From Leptobrachium leishanense (lineage: Eukaryota; Chordata; Amphibia; Anura; Megophryidae), in NCBI GenBank assembly GCA_009667805.1, contig CM019071.1, positions 50,916,101-50,980,100 on the forward strand: a stretch of DNA of 64,000 nucleotides, in the 5' to 3' direction. Below, one piece after another: positions 52,362 through 64,000 of this stretch (positions are counted from its first letter, which is position 1; the number at the start of each line of letters is the position of its first letter). The translations under genes were made by a program, and so were the position numbers. The notes under the pieces are model-generated. The model had not been told where the DNA came from, ran no database searches, and saw nothing but the letters and a program-made list of their open reading frames with translations.

Positions 52362-54768
52362 TTAACCACTTGGCTGCTATGGACGCGCTCAGCACGTCCA
52401 GCCAAGTGGTTCTCCTGTGCTATGGACGCGCTGAGCGCGTCCATGCACAGGAGGCAGCAATCTCCCGGATGTCAGCCCAGCACTCGGGAACCCGGCGGAG
52501 CAATTAGATGTCATCGCGGCGGCGCGATGACATCTAATTCAGGCGCCCCCCCCCGCATGTGCGGAGGAGGCGCCTGAAAGGGATGGGGGGAGGTCCTTCG
52601 GACCTCTCTCCCTCCCGATCGCCGGGGGGGCAGGGGGTTAATACAGGCACCGTTTGGAAGGGCACAGCCTGCCCTTCCAAACGGTGGCTGTGATTAACCC
52701 CTGGGGAGCCGGATCACGAATCGGCGCTGAAAAGCGCCGTATCGTGATCCTCTCCTGGAGCTGGCCGACATCTTGGATGTCGGCCAAGCCTCCAGGAACT
52801 CCCCCTGAGGACTGGCGTCATCGTGCATAGCACGATGACGCCAGTCCTGGAGTTAACCCCTAGCTGCCACCAATGGTGGAGATAGGGGGTTCATTGGAAC
52901 CCCCTATCTCCCGATCCATGGCAGCTAGGGTTTAATAATTGATATTGTTGGATCGGCCAGAGCATGGCCATTCCAATGATACCAAACATGAAAATGAAAA
53001 CTGTTTTTTAATAAAAATAAAAAAATAAAAATATTTAAAAAAAAATTCTAAAAAAAAAAAAAAAGTTTCTTTGTTTTGTTAATGCAGCAATATTGTTCCC
53101 ATTTCAATTATAATGTGCACAATAATGCTGCACTAACGATTTTTGTATGCGGTGCATTTGTTATAAATAGCAAAATTTTCCCCCCAAAAAAAAGTAACGA
53201 GACCCCATCTCTAACCTTTTTAACCCCTTAATGACCCCTGACGTACTCTGTACGTCCTGTCCTCGGGTCTCCCTTAGACCCGCGGACGTACAGGGTACGT
53301 CAGCGGCGCCAAATCCCCCTCCCGCCCGATACTCACTTCCCTCGTCGGATCCCATGGCGATCTGGCAGGGAGGAAGCCTGCCCATGTGATTTACATGGGC
53401 AGGCGAGGCTGATGACGTCGCCACGCTGCGTGGTGACGTCATCAGAAGGTGCCCCCATGTAATTCAATGGAGGGGAGGGGGGGCTCCTTCGGAGCCCTCT
53501 ATCTCCCCAACCATTGAAGCTAGCAAAATGCTTTTTGCACCGCTGAAAAGGGGAGAGTCTCCCCTTTTCAGCGGTGTATAGCATTAACCGTTTCGCCGCC
53601 GGATCGCGTTTTAGCGCGAATTTGCGCCAAAACGCGATTCGAACCTGGAGGGGGGCTGACATCTTGGATGTCAGCCTAGCCTCCAGGTCCCCCCCCACCC
53701 ACTGACAACCTCACCATATGTGTGAGGATGTCAGTGGGCCAGTTAACCCTCTAGCTGCCATGTAGAGATAAGGGGATCCTAAGGATCCCTTTATCTCCCG
53801 ATCCATGGCAGCTATATGGTAATATTTGACATCATTTGAAAGGCCTGATCATGGCCTTTCAAATGATACCAAACATGACCAGGTTTGGTTTTAAAAAAAT
53901 ATTTAAACAAAAAAATAATAAAAAAAAATAATAATAAAAAAATTAAATAAAATAAAAAAATTTGTTTTTTTTAAAAAAAAATTTTGTCTGGGGGGGTTTA
54001 ATTAAATAGGACCTAGGCTGACATCTCAAAATAATTAGCACAAAATGGTCAGAATGAGCGCAGCGCACATAGGTGAACTGCCTCAGCAGTGAAAGGGTTA
54101 AAAGGTAAAAACATGTAAAAATTGGGTATTTCTATTATCGGGATAAAATTTGGAAACTATTTAGCCGGGGTCTTTATTGGTGGTTATAGCTTTAGGGGAT
54201 TAAATTACGAAAAAGTGTGTTTTTACCATTTTATTTCATATTTTATTTATATTAAATTATTGGATATGATGGAAATAATGGTATTTCTAGAAAGTCCATT
54301 TAATGGCGGGAAAAAGGGTGTATAATATGTGTGGGTTGAATAAACGAGTAAGAGGAAAATTTGACCTAAACCCTAACAGCGCAGAAACGTAAAAACAGCA
54401 GCGGTCACTAAAGGACAGATTTGTATAAAACCGCCCGGTCACTAAGGGGTTAACAAGCGCACCCCATACAAAATATAACCGCAAACGATCGCATGTTAAG
54501 ATGTGAAAAAAAACACTTTACACATAATAAATTATTGAAAATTCAAATTTTACTGCATTTTTTGTTATAATATACAGACATGACATAATGTATACATATA
54601 ATAATGACATATTATGAATCTGTAGAGTCTGCCGGAAAGACCGATATATAATATGTCTGGGTCTAATAAAAAAAATGGCTACAAAACGCGGTTAAACATG
54701 ATGAGCTAAAACCGGTAAAAATGACCTCAGCACAGAGGTGTGAAAAGCCTCAGCAGCGAAAGGGTTAA
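52362..54768 (+). mobile_element. Non-autonomous TTAA element, family A copy 3, with nested TTAA element
   Basis: TTAA at 52362-52365 and 54765-54768. Left end CCACTTGGCTGCTATGG, right end CAGCAGCGAAAGGG. Hairpins tile 52366-52985. Sequence is then AT-rich until 53219, where a second TTAA element is inserted; family A resumes at 54454 with AACAAGCGCACCCC. Stem sequences differ from 58320-59556 by paired changes (see findings). Confidence 0.85.
53220..54453 (+). mobile_element. Nested TTAA element, family B, composite structure
   Basis: TTAA duplications at 53220-53223 and 54450-54453. Ends CCCCTTAATGACC and GGTCACTAAGGGG are near-perfect inverted repeats. An internal family-A-like end, CCTCAGCAGTGAAAGGG plus TTAA, lies at 54081-54101. 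The part to its right (54102-54449) matches 60504-60860 in reverse complement. The left part has its own hairpins (for example about 53540-53575). It appears to be a recombinant of two TTAA families. Confidence 0.75.
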
Positions 54769-54989
54769 AATAGATGTTTGTGTTCCATAAAATATAAGAA
54801 AATGCACCAATAAAGCTCTTTGATTTCATTTTTACATTGAGATATTGAAATGAAATGTGTATTGTTATACACGTGATAGATTATTATTCGTTGTTTGTGT
54901 CTTTTACTTTTTTACGACTTTACAAAGCGGTGGTTACACACCGGCTCCTATCCCAGCCGAGCCAGAGATGAGTGATGACATGTAGTGAT
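54769..54989. other. Unassigned sequence
   Basis: An ACCAATAAAGCTCTTTG segment near 54810 resembles a polyadenylation context but no gene is attached. Confidence 0.35.
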
Positions 54990-55205
54990 TAGGGATGAGC
55001 TGTTCGGTTCGGAGTTCAATTTGAACTTTGGCCGTTCGCAAGTTCGCGAACTTCGAACTTTTTGGATGTGTTTGGTTCGCAAAATTTTTTTGGGAAAAAA
55101 GTATAAAAAATGCTTAAAAACATACTAAAAAATCTAGGAATAAAGAGACTCTTTACTGCAGAATATTATAAGCAATGGTTTATTAGATAATGAATTAAAA
55201 ACTAA
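54990..55205 (+). mobile_element. hAT-type end joined to D-like sequence
   Basis: TAGGGATGAGCTGTTCGGTT at 54990 is a TAGGGATGAGC hAT terminus. From 55085 to 55205 the sequence (AATAAAGAGACTCTTTACTG and CAGAATATTATAAG) matches the interior of the D family. The two are not otherwise associated in this window. Confidence 0.6.
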
Positions 55206-55394
55206 TGTGTACGTGCAAAACTTCTCACCTCTAAATGACCTGTGTTTTTCAAACGGCATAACAACAGGTGTTTTTAGTCTGGTGTAAAGAATTTGATACA
55301 TTGTATGTATGTAGACTATACTGAGGGGGTGGGGTTGTGTCTGCTTCTGAGTGAGAAGTTTTAATTTCCCTCCTAAAACTTCTTCTAATATGCT
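55206..55394. other. Unassigned sequence
   Basis: No motif recognised. Confidence 0.3.
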
Positions 55395-56007
55395 GCATTT
55401 CACCGCTGTGTGCTCATGCTCAGCTCATTTTTACCGCTTTCGCTCATCATGTTTAAGCACGATTTTGAAGCCACATCTTATTAAATGACCGAAATGTTAG
55501 ATATCGTTCTTTCCGGCAGACTCCGCAGATTCATAAAATATCATTTTTATATGTATACGTCCTGTCCTGGCTGTATATTATGAAAAAAATGCAATAAAAA
55601 TTGAATTTTTAATCATCTGCAGTGTGTAAAGTTTTTCTTTTTCACATTTTAGCACATGAGCGTCTGCGGTTATGTTTTCTATAGGGTGCGCTTCTACAAA
55701 AATTAGAAATGGGGACTTGTTACATTTTGTGGGGGGAATTACGTGATTTATAGCAAACACACCCCATAGAAAAAAATCATTAGTGCATCACCGTTCACAT
55801 TACAATTGAAATGTGAACAATATTGCTGCATTAATAAAAATAACACACATAAAAAAATACATGGTTTTTTTTTTTTTTACTTTATACCTGGTCATGTTGG
55901 GTATCATTCGAAAGGCCATGCTCAGGCCTTTCGATTGACACCCTCCATGACCCAATAGATGCCTGAAGATATCGGGGTTCAAATGAACACCCTATCTCCA
56001 CCAGGGG
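55395..56007 (-). mobile_element. Family A fragment
   Basis: Matches the AT-rich half of family A in reverse orientation (CACATTACAATTGAAATGTG, AATATTGCTGCATTAATAAA) and resembles positions 1-360 most closely. Both termini and the hairpin region are missing. Confidence 0.65.
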
Positions 56008-56061
56008 ATTGGCCTGTGCAATATATATACGCATGATGTGAGCTGGCCTGGGCAATATATA

Positions 56062-57677
<1,616 letters not shown>

Positions 57678-57679
57678 TA

Positions 57680-57974
57680 CATATATATATATATATACGC
57701 ATGATGAAAATTTGCAAAGGATAAGGCACGCAAAGTGAAATTTTGATGTGTCTGAAATTGAAACTTACGTGACAAAACTAATTATTTTTTTCGTTAATTT
57801 ATATTTGTTCAATACAGTTAATTTTAATTTGTTTTAATAGAGTTAATTTAAAATGGTTTAATACAGTTTATTTATATTTATTTTACCTTTACTATTGGTG
57901 CTTTTCAAACTTTATTCTTAAATAAAAAGAAATTTAGCAGTTTCATGTTGTGTCGTTTTTTTTTTTTGTTTGTT
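57680..57974. other. AT-rich unassigned sequence
   Basis: Includes an ATATAT microsatellite and three TTTAATACAGTTAATTT-like repeats at 57795-57875. Confidence 0.4.
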
Positions 57975-58036
57975 TTTGGCGGGGGTGCAAGTAGCTGGTT
58001 TTGCCTAGGGCCCAAAATAGTCTAGCACCGGCCCTG
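57975..58036 (-). mobile_element. hAT terminus (CAGGGCCGGTGC end)
   Basis: Ends GTCTAGCACCGGCCCTG at 58036, the complement of a CAGGGCCGGTGC hAT end related to elements C1 and C2. Confidence 0.6.
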
Positions 58037-58165
58037 ACCACATGGTCCACCCCTGCACTCTTCCACAATACCACAGAGGGGTTACTGTATGATGGCACTT
58101 GCAGGCCTGGCACCAAAGGCACAATATTTGGCTGCACTGCCACTGACGCCTGTATCAGATTCATA
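58037..58165 (-). mobile_element. Fragment of the TAGGGATG hAT tandem repeat
   Basis: Matches 30365-30500 in reverse complement (CACCCCTGCACTCTTCCACA, GGGTTACTGTATGATGG). It has no termini. Confidence 0.65.
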
Positions 58166-58319
58166 TTTGAAATTAACTCAAAAAAACACTTTCATAAGGG
58201 GCATGCTAAAACATAGAATTTTAAAAAGGCCAACTTTATTAAAATAAAGGAAGCTCTCAATGTCATTGACTGGCAGAAACTCTTTCACGGGAAAAACACT
58301 GAGGATAAGTGGAATATCT

Positions 58320-59556
58320 TTAACCACTTCGCTGCTGAGGACGCGCTCAGCGCGTCCTCAGCAGTCCCGCTGGTGTGCTGAGGACGCGCTGAGCGCGTCC
58401 TCCCATTGGGGTCAGCGTTCGGCCGGGTTCCGGCCGATCGCTGGCCCCCACGGTGCGGGCTGACATCCTGGATGTCAGCCCGGCATCCGGACCAGCAGCC
58501 GCCAGAATTAGGTGTCATCGCGGGGGCGCGATGACACCTAATTCAGGCGCCCCCCCCGCATGTGCGGAGGAGGCGCCTGAAAGGGAGGGGGGGAGGTCCT
58601 TCGGACCTCTCTCCCTCCCGATCGGTGGCTCTGCGGGGGTTAACCCAGGCATCATTTGGAAGGGCACAGCCTGCCCTTCCAAATGATGCCTGGCATTAAC
58701 CCCTGGGGAGCTGGATCGCGAATCGGCGCTGAAAAGCGCCGGTTCGCGATCCTTTCCCGGAGCTGGCCGACATCTTGGATGTCGGCCAAGCCTCCGGGAA
58801 CTCCCCCAGAGGACTGGCGTCATCGTGCGTAGCACGATGACGCCAGTCCTAGAGTTAACCCCTAACTGCCACCAACTGTGGAGATAGGGAGTTCCAATGA
58901 ACTCCCTATCTCCAGATCCGTGGCAGCTAGGGGTTAAATTTTGGTATGGTTGGATCGGCCAGAGCATGGCCGTTCCAACGATACCAAACATGAAAGTGAA
59001 AAATTTTGTAAAAAAGGAAAAATAAAAATAAAAAAAAATTAAAAAAAAAAATTAAAAAAAAAAAAATAAACACTTTTTTTTATGTTTTTTGGTTTGTTAA
59101 TGCAGCAATATTGTTCCCATTTCAATTATAATGTGAACAATGATGCTGCACTAACGATTTTTGTATGCGGTGCGTTTGTTAAAAATAGTGTCATTTTCCC
59201 CAAATAAAAATGTAACGAGACCCCATCTCTAATTATTTTAACAAGCGCACCCCATACAAAATATAACCGCAATTGCTCGCATGTTAAAATGTGGAAAAAA
59301 ACACTTTACACATTGTAAATTATTGAAAATACAGATTTTATTGCATTTTTTGTTATAATATACAGACATGACATAACGTATACATATAATAATGACATAT
59401 TATGAATCTACCGAGTCTGACGGAAAGAACGATATATAATATGTCTGGGTCATATACTAAAATAAGCCTTCAAAACACGTTTAAACATGATGCGCAAAAC
59501 AGGTAAAAATGACCTCAGCATAGGGGCGGGAAAAGCCTCAGCAGCGAAAGGGTTAA
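58320..59556 (+). mobile_element. Non-autonomous TTAA element, family A copy 4 (best preserved)
   Basis: TTAA at 58320-58323 and 59553-59556. Ends CCACTTCGCTGCTGAGG and CCTCAGCAGCGAAAGGG are inverted repeats. Hairpins occupy most of 58332-58945, and the remainder is AT-rich. No coding sequence. It splits a LINE reading frame exactly at a TTAA inside a Phe-Lys codon pair. Confidence 0.9.
58332..58945. repeat. Hairpin-tiled region of family A copy 4
   Basis: Consecutive hairpins: 58332-58364, 58380-58402, 58420-58436, 58456-58482, 58506-58543, 58544-58579, 58594-58610, 58646-58692, 58713-58752, 58755-58800, 58810-58850 and 58880-58913. The last sits inside an outer pair, CCCCTAACTGCCAC with GTGGCAGCTAGGGG. 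Most stems are 8-18 bp with short loops. Almost all of the interval lies in one of them. Confidence 0.88.
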
Positions 59557-59742
59557 ACTAACACTAGAAAAGTACACGTCACAATATATTCCACTGGTTA
59601 ATAAATATAAAAGAAACAGACTGAAACCAATGTGGCTTAGTAGGAAGGTAACTAAGGAAATGAAAAATAAAAAGAAGGCATTTAAAGCTTTTAAATTTGA
59701 TAAATCTGAGGCATCCTATAAAGCATATAGGGCAGCCAATAA

Positions 59743-60170
59743 GGCTGGGGTCAGACCAGCGCACTTTTAACGTGCGTTCTGGCGCACATAATTACGGCCG
59801 CACTAGCAGCAGATGACGGGCAATGACGGCAAATATACGATGTATGGTCGCACGAAAGTCCGGCCGCGCAATGCAAGTGGAAAACGAACGCATTTTTTCG
59901 AGAATGCCGAACCGCTAGTACGGACGTACAGAGTGCGCAGCTGCGGCATAGCGGCGTGTTTGCGCGATTAGGAGCTGTCAGACACTGCTAATGTCCAGCC
60001 TACATAACGTCCAGACGCAAAAAGAGCTTTATTGACGATCCGAAAAAAATCACGCACGAAAAATGCGCATCGTATGACCGTTTTCGCGCATTCCGTGAAA
60101 AAATACGTCAATTCGTTCGGACGCACTTTTTTACGTTCGCGGGGAAAAATGCTTTCGTTTGACCCTAGCC
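59743..60170 (+). mobile_element. Harbinger-like MITE, copy 2
   Basis: 428 bp with ends GGCTGGGGTCAGACCAGCGC and GTTTGACCCTAGCC. It is flanked by exact TAA duplications (59740-59742, 60171-60173) confirmed by the interrupted LINE frame. Interior matches 28771-29173. No coding sequence. Confidence 0.85.
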
Positions 60171-60173
60171 TAA

Positions 60174-60499
60174 AGCATGTAAAAATGCGATTAGATGGGC
60201 TAAACTAGAAAATGAAAAATAAATAGCCAAAGAGAGCAAGACCAACCCTAAAAGATTCTTTAGGTACATAAATTCTAAAAAACCCAAGAGTGAAAATGTA
60301 GGTTCACTAAAACCTGAGTCAGGGTTATTGTTAACTGAAGATCAGGATAAGGCAGAAATTTTAAATGATTATTTTTCTTCAGTATTTATCAAAGAGAAAC
60401 CTATAACAGGAGACATGAAATTCATTAATAAAAACTTACTAATACAAAGTGACTGGTTGACTCAGGACAAGGTTTTGCAGAAATTAAACAATGTGAATG
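60174..60499 (+). pseudogene. CR1-like LINE ORF2, segment between endonuclease and RT
   Basis: IRWAKLENE, ESKTNPKRFFRYINSKKPKS and DQDKAEILNDYFSSVFIKEK are typical of the pre-RT region of CR1/Jockey-group LINEs. Earlier pieces (IDWQKLFHGKNTEDKWNIF before 58319 and KPMWLSRKVTKEMKNKKKAF at about 59620) precede it. The RT itself is cut off by the TTAA element at 60500. Confidence 0.75.
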
Positions 60500-63400
60500 T
60501 TAACCCCTTAGTGACCGGGCGGTTTTACACGAATCCGTCCGTTCGTGACCGCTGCTGTTTTTACGTTTCTGCGCTCTTAGTGTTTAAGTCAAATTTTCCT
60601 CTTACTCGTTTATGTAACCCACACATATTTTACACTGTTTTTCTCGTCACTAAATGGACTTTATAAAGATACCATTTTTTTCATCATTTCATATAATTTA
60701 CTATAAAAAATATTGTGAAATATGACACAAAAATTGAAAAAACACCACTTTTTCGAACTTTGACCGCCAAAATTTCTTATGTATCAACAACCGTCAAAAA
60801 AAATTAATTCTTTAGTAGTTTCTAAATTTAGTACTGAGTTTAGCAATACCCAATGTTTACATATTCCTCGCTTTTTTCCTTATTTTATGCAACAATAAGT
60901 GCAAGTAGCACTTTGCCATTTCCAAAGAGTTTATTTTCAAAACTAGTGATAGTGACATTGTAACACTGATATCTGTCACTAATTCCTGAAAAACCCTCCA
61001 CATATACATATTTTTTTAAAGTACACAAATCAAGGTATTAAACTTGGGGTATTTTGACTCTTTCCATGCAAACCATTTTACCACAAATCTATGCCAAAGT
61101 TTGAGAAAAAAAAAAATTTGGTGATTTTTTTTTTTTGAACGCAATTTAAGAATACATGTACTGTGAACTTTAAGGTTTACTGCCAAAAAGCACCCCAAAA
61201 TATGTTCAGCAACATCTTCTGAGTAAATTGATACCACCCAAGTATAGGTATGTCGGGTCATTTGGGGGCTAAAAGGCCTTATTTGGGGGGTGCGCATTTC
61301 AGTTTTCCAACTTGGAATTTTCACATTTCGTCATCATGCACCCATGTCCTATTTGGGACATTTTTGAAGCCGGCCAAAGTAATTTACCCCCATCAAACCA
61401 TATATTTTTAGAAAGGGCACACCCTGGGGTGCTTCAAAGAGTTGTATTTTAACACTTTCCATGCACTAGCTCTATGTCAAACTTTCAGGTAGTCACTTTT
61501 TGTGTTATTTTTTACACACATTGTACTTTAGGCATGAATTGTCAAATCCAGTTATGGGTTACTGCCAAAAAACACCCCAAAATATGTTCAGCAACATCTT
61601 CTGAGTAAATTGATACCACCCATGTATAGGTATGTCGGGTCATTTGGGGGCTAATAGGCCTTATTTGGGGGGTGCGCATTTCAGTTTTCCAACTTGGAAT
61701 TTTCACATTTCGTCATCATGCACCCATGTCCTATTTGGGACATTTTTGAAGCCGGCCAAAGTAATTTACCCCCATCAAACCATATATTTTTAGAAAGGGC
61801 ACACCCTAGGGTGCTTCAAAGAGTTGTATTTTAACACTTTCCATGCACTAGCTCTATGTCAAACTTTCAGGTAGTCACTTTTTGTGTTATTTTTTCACAC
61901 ACATTGTACTTTAGGCATGAATTGTCAAATCCAGTTATGGGTTACTGCCAAAAAACACCCCAAAATATGTTCAGCAACATCTTCTGAGTAAATTGATACC
62001 ACCCATGTATAGGTATGTCGGGTCATTTGTGGGCTAATAGGCCTTATTTGGGGGGTGCGCATTTCAGTTTTCCAACTTGGAATTTTCACATTTCGTCATC
62101 ATGCACCCATGTCCTATTTGGGACATTTTTGAAGCTGGCCAAAGTAATTTACCCCCATCAAACCATATATTTTTAGAAAGGGCACACCCTAGGGTGCTTC
62201 AAAGAGTTGTATTTTAACACTTTCCATGCACTAGCTCTATGTCAAACTTTCAGGTAGTCACTTTTTGTGTTATTTTTTCACACACATTGTACTTTAGGCA
62301 TGAATTGTCAAATCCAGTTATGGGTTACTGCCAAAAAACACCCCAAAATATGTTCAGCAACATCTTCTGAGTAAATTGATACCACCCATGTATAGGTATG
62401 TTGGGTCATTTGGGGGCTAATAGGCCTTATTTGGGGGGTGCGCATTTCAGTTTTCCAACTTGGAATTTTCACATTTCGTCATCATGCACCCATGTCCTAT
62501 TGGGACATTTTTGAAGCCGGCCAAAGTAATTTACCCCCATCAAACCATATATTTTTAGAAAGGGCACACCCTAGGGTGCTTCAAAGAGTTGTATTTTAAC
62601 ACTTTCCATGCACTAGCTCTATGTCAAACTTTCAGGTAGTCACTTTTTGTGTTATTTTTTCACACACATTGTACTTTAGGCATGAATTGTCAAATCCAGT
62701 TATGGGTTACTGCCAAAAAACACCCCAAAATATGTTCAGCAACATCTTCTGAGTAAATTGATACCACCCATGTATAGGTATGTCGGGTCATTTGGGGGCT
62801 AATAGGCCTTATTTGGGGGGTGCGCATTTCAGTTTTCCAACTTGGAATTTTCACATTTCGTCATCATGCACCCATGTCCTATTTGGGACATTTTTGAAGC
62901 CGGCCAAAGTAATTTACCCCCATCAAACCATATATTTTTAGAAAGGGCACACCCTAGGGTGCTTCAAAGAGTTGTATTTTAACACTTTCCATGCACTAGC
63001 TCTATGTCAAACTTTCAGGTAGTCACTTTTTGTGTTATTTTTTCACACACATTGTACTTTAGGCATGAATTGTCAAATCCAGTTATGGGTTACTGCCAAA
63101 AAACACCCCAAAATATGTTCAGCAACATCTTCTGAGTAAATTGATACCACCCATGTATAGGTATGTCGGGTCATTTGGGGGCTAATAGGCCTTATTTGGT
63201 GGGTGCGCATTTCAGTTTTCCAACTTGGAATTTTCACATTTCGTCATCATGCACCCATGTCCTATTTGGGACATTTTTGAAGCCGGCCAAAGTAATTTAC
63301 CCCCATCAAACCATATATTTTTAGAAAGGGCACACCCTAGGGTGCTTCAAAGAGTTGTATTTTAACACTTTCATGCACTAGCTCTATGTCAAACTTTCAG

Positions 63401-64000
63401 GTAGTCACTTTTTGTGTTATTTTTTCACACACATTGTACTTTAGGCATGAATTGTCAAATCCTGTTATGGGTTACTGCCAAAAAACACCCCAAAATATGT
63501 TCAGCAACATCTTCTGAGTAAATTGATACCACCCATGTATAGGTATGTCGGGTCATTTGGGGGCTAATAGGCCTTATTTGGGGGGTGCGCATTTCAGTTT
63601 TCCAACTTGGAATTTTCACATTTCGTCATCATGCACCCATGTCCTATTTGGGACATTTTTGAAGCCGGCCAAAGTAATTTACCCCCATCAAACCATATAT
63701 TTTTAGAAAGGGCACACCCTAGGGTGCTTCAAAGAGTTGTATTTTAACACTTTCCATGCACTAGCTCTATGTCAAACTTTCAGGTAGTCACTTTTTGTGT
63801 TATTTTTTCACACACATTGTACTTTAGGCATGAATTGTCAAATCCAGTTATGGGTTACTGCAAAAAAACACCCCAAAATATGTTCAGCAACATCTTCTGA
63901 GTAAATTGATACCACCCATATATAGATTTGTTCTGTTGTTTTTGGGGTGCTACGCCAATCTTTGACATGTGCTTGTCAATTTTCTAATTTGACATACAGT
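60500..64000 (+). mobile_element. TTAA element, family B copy 2, continuing past the window
   Basis: Begins TTAA then CCCCTTAGTGACCGGGCGG at 60504, the same end as 54449 in reverse. The first 350 bp match 54102-54449. From about 61160 the element is a tandem array. The far end is outside the window. No transposase frame was seen. Confidence 0.75.
61160..63925 (+). repeat. Tandem array with 383-bp unit, about seven copies
   Basis: The marker GGCATGAATTGTCAAATCC occurs at 61531, 61914, 62297, 62679, 63062, 63444 and 63827, giving spacings of 383, 383, 382, 383, 382 and 383. Units are almost identical. Each contains GCAACATCTTCTGAGTAAAT and GGTGCGCATTTCAGTTTTCC. The final unit diverges after 63920. 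It has no open frame of note. Confidence 0.95.

Larger units (their letters stand above)
58166..60499 (+). mobile_element. CR1-like LINE fragment, interrupted twice internally and once at its end
   Basis: LINE coding sequence lies at 58166-58319, 59557-59742 and 60174-60499. Insertions are the TTAA element 58320-59556, a MITE at 59743-60170 and another TTAA element starting at 60500. Reading through the joins keeps a single translation frame, which confirms the insertion limits. The 5' and 3' parts of the LINE are absent. Confidence 0.75.

Noticed and set aside
54800..54830. AATAAAGCTCTTTG as a host gene polyadenylation site
   Set aside because: No coding or exon-like sequence nearby; one hexamer is not enough.

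Overview
The window looks like repeat-rich intergenic or intronic DNA from a vertebrate, most likely a frog or toad. That is an inference from the kinds of repeat present. There are L2-type LINE ends with an AATAAAGAATAATA tail, a Tx1/L1-like LINE with CCHC knuckles in ORF1, a vertebrate-type BEL/Pao element, BED-finger hAT elements with TAGGGATGAGC ends, a Tc1 transposon, and large non-autonomous TTAA elements. I found no convincing host exon, tRNA, rRNA or CRISPR array. Nearly every long open frame is a transposable-element fragment or a tandem repeat whose period is a multiple of three.

Positions 1-17222 form one nested stack. A minus-strand Ty3/Gypsy element (8265-17222) carries a class-I-like endogenous retrovirus inside its 5' LTR (11028-17109). 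It is cut in RNase H by hAT elements that share the 8-bp site ATCTCCAG. One of these hATs holds a TTAA element (1-4140). That holds another hAT (697-3899), which holds an L2 LINE, which holds a solo LTR (2310-3442). Positions 17223-18647 hold tandem repeats, a hAT end and an L1-like tail. Positions 18648-24152 are a BEL/Pao element with well-matched LTRs but no reverse-transcriptase core and no integrase core. Positions 24550-25830 are a second TTAA element. Positions 25960-27237 are a foldback insertion with 268-bp inverted arms and a 15-bp target duplication.

Positions 27650-28545 are a GT-rich microsatellite split by a solo LTR. Then come a Harbinger-like MITE (28771-29173), a minisatellite, and a 7.5-kb BED-finger hAT (29767-37226) that carries long tandem arrays and a 1.2-kb insertion. 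Positions 37505-42491 hold a foldback element, two copies of a dispersed family (here D) and a hAT end. Positions 42492-44784 are an L2 LINE split by a hAT that contains two minisatellites. Positions 46048-50885 are a Tx1/L1-like LINE. A third D copy lies at 51229-52133. Positions 52362-54768 are a TTAA element with a second TTAA element nested in it.

Positions 56062-57677 are a Tc1 transposon with an uninterrupted 340-residue DD34E transposase, the only intact-looking protein gene here. From 58166 a CR1-like LINE is broken by a TTAA element, a MITE and a second TTAA element. That last element carries a 383-bp tandem array to the end of the window.

The most unusual signal is the TTAA family A (best at 58320-59556, 52362-54768 and 24550-25830). 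About 600 bp of each copy is tiled with a dozen or so consecutive hairpins. Copies differ by paired changes that keep the stems complementary.
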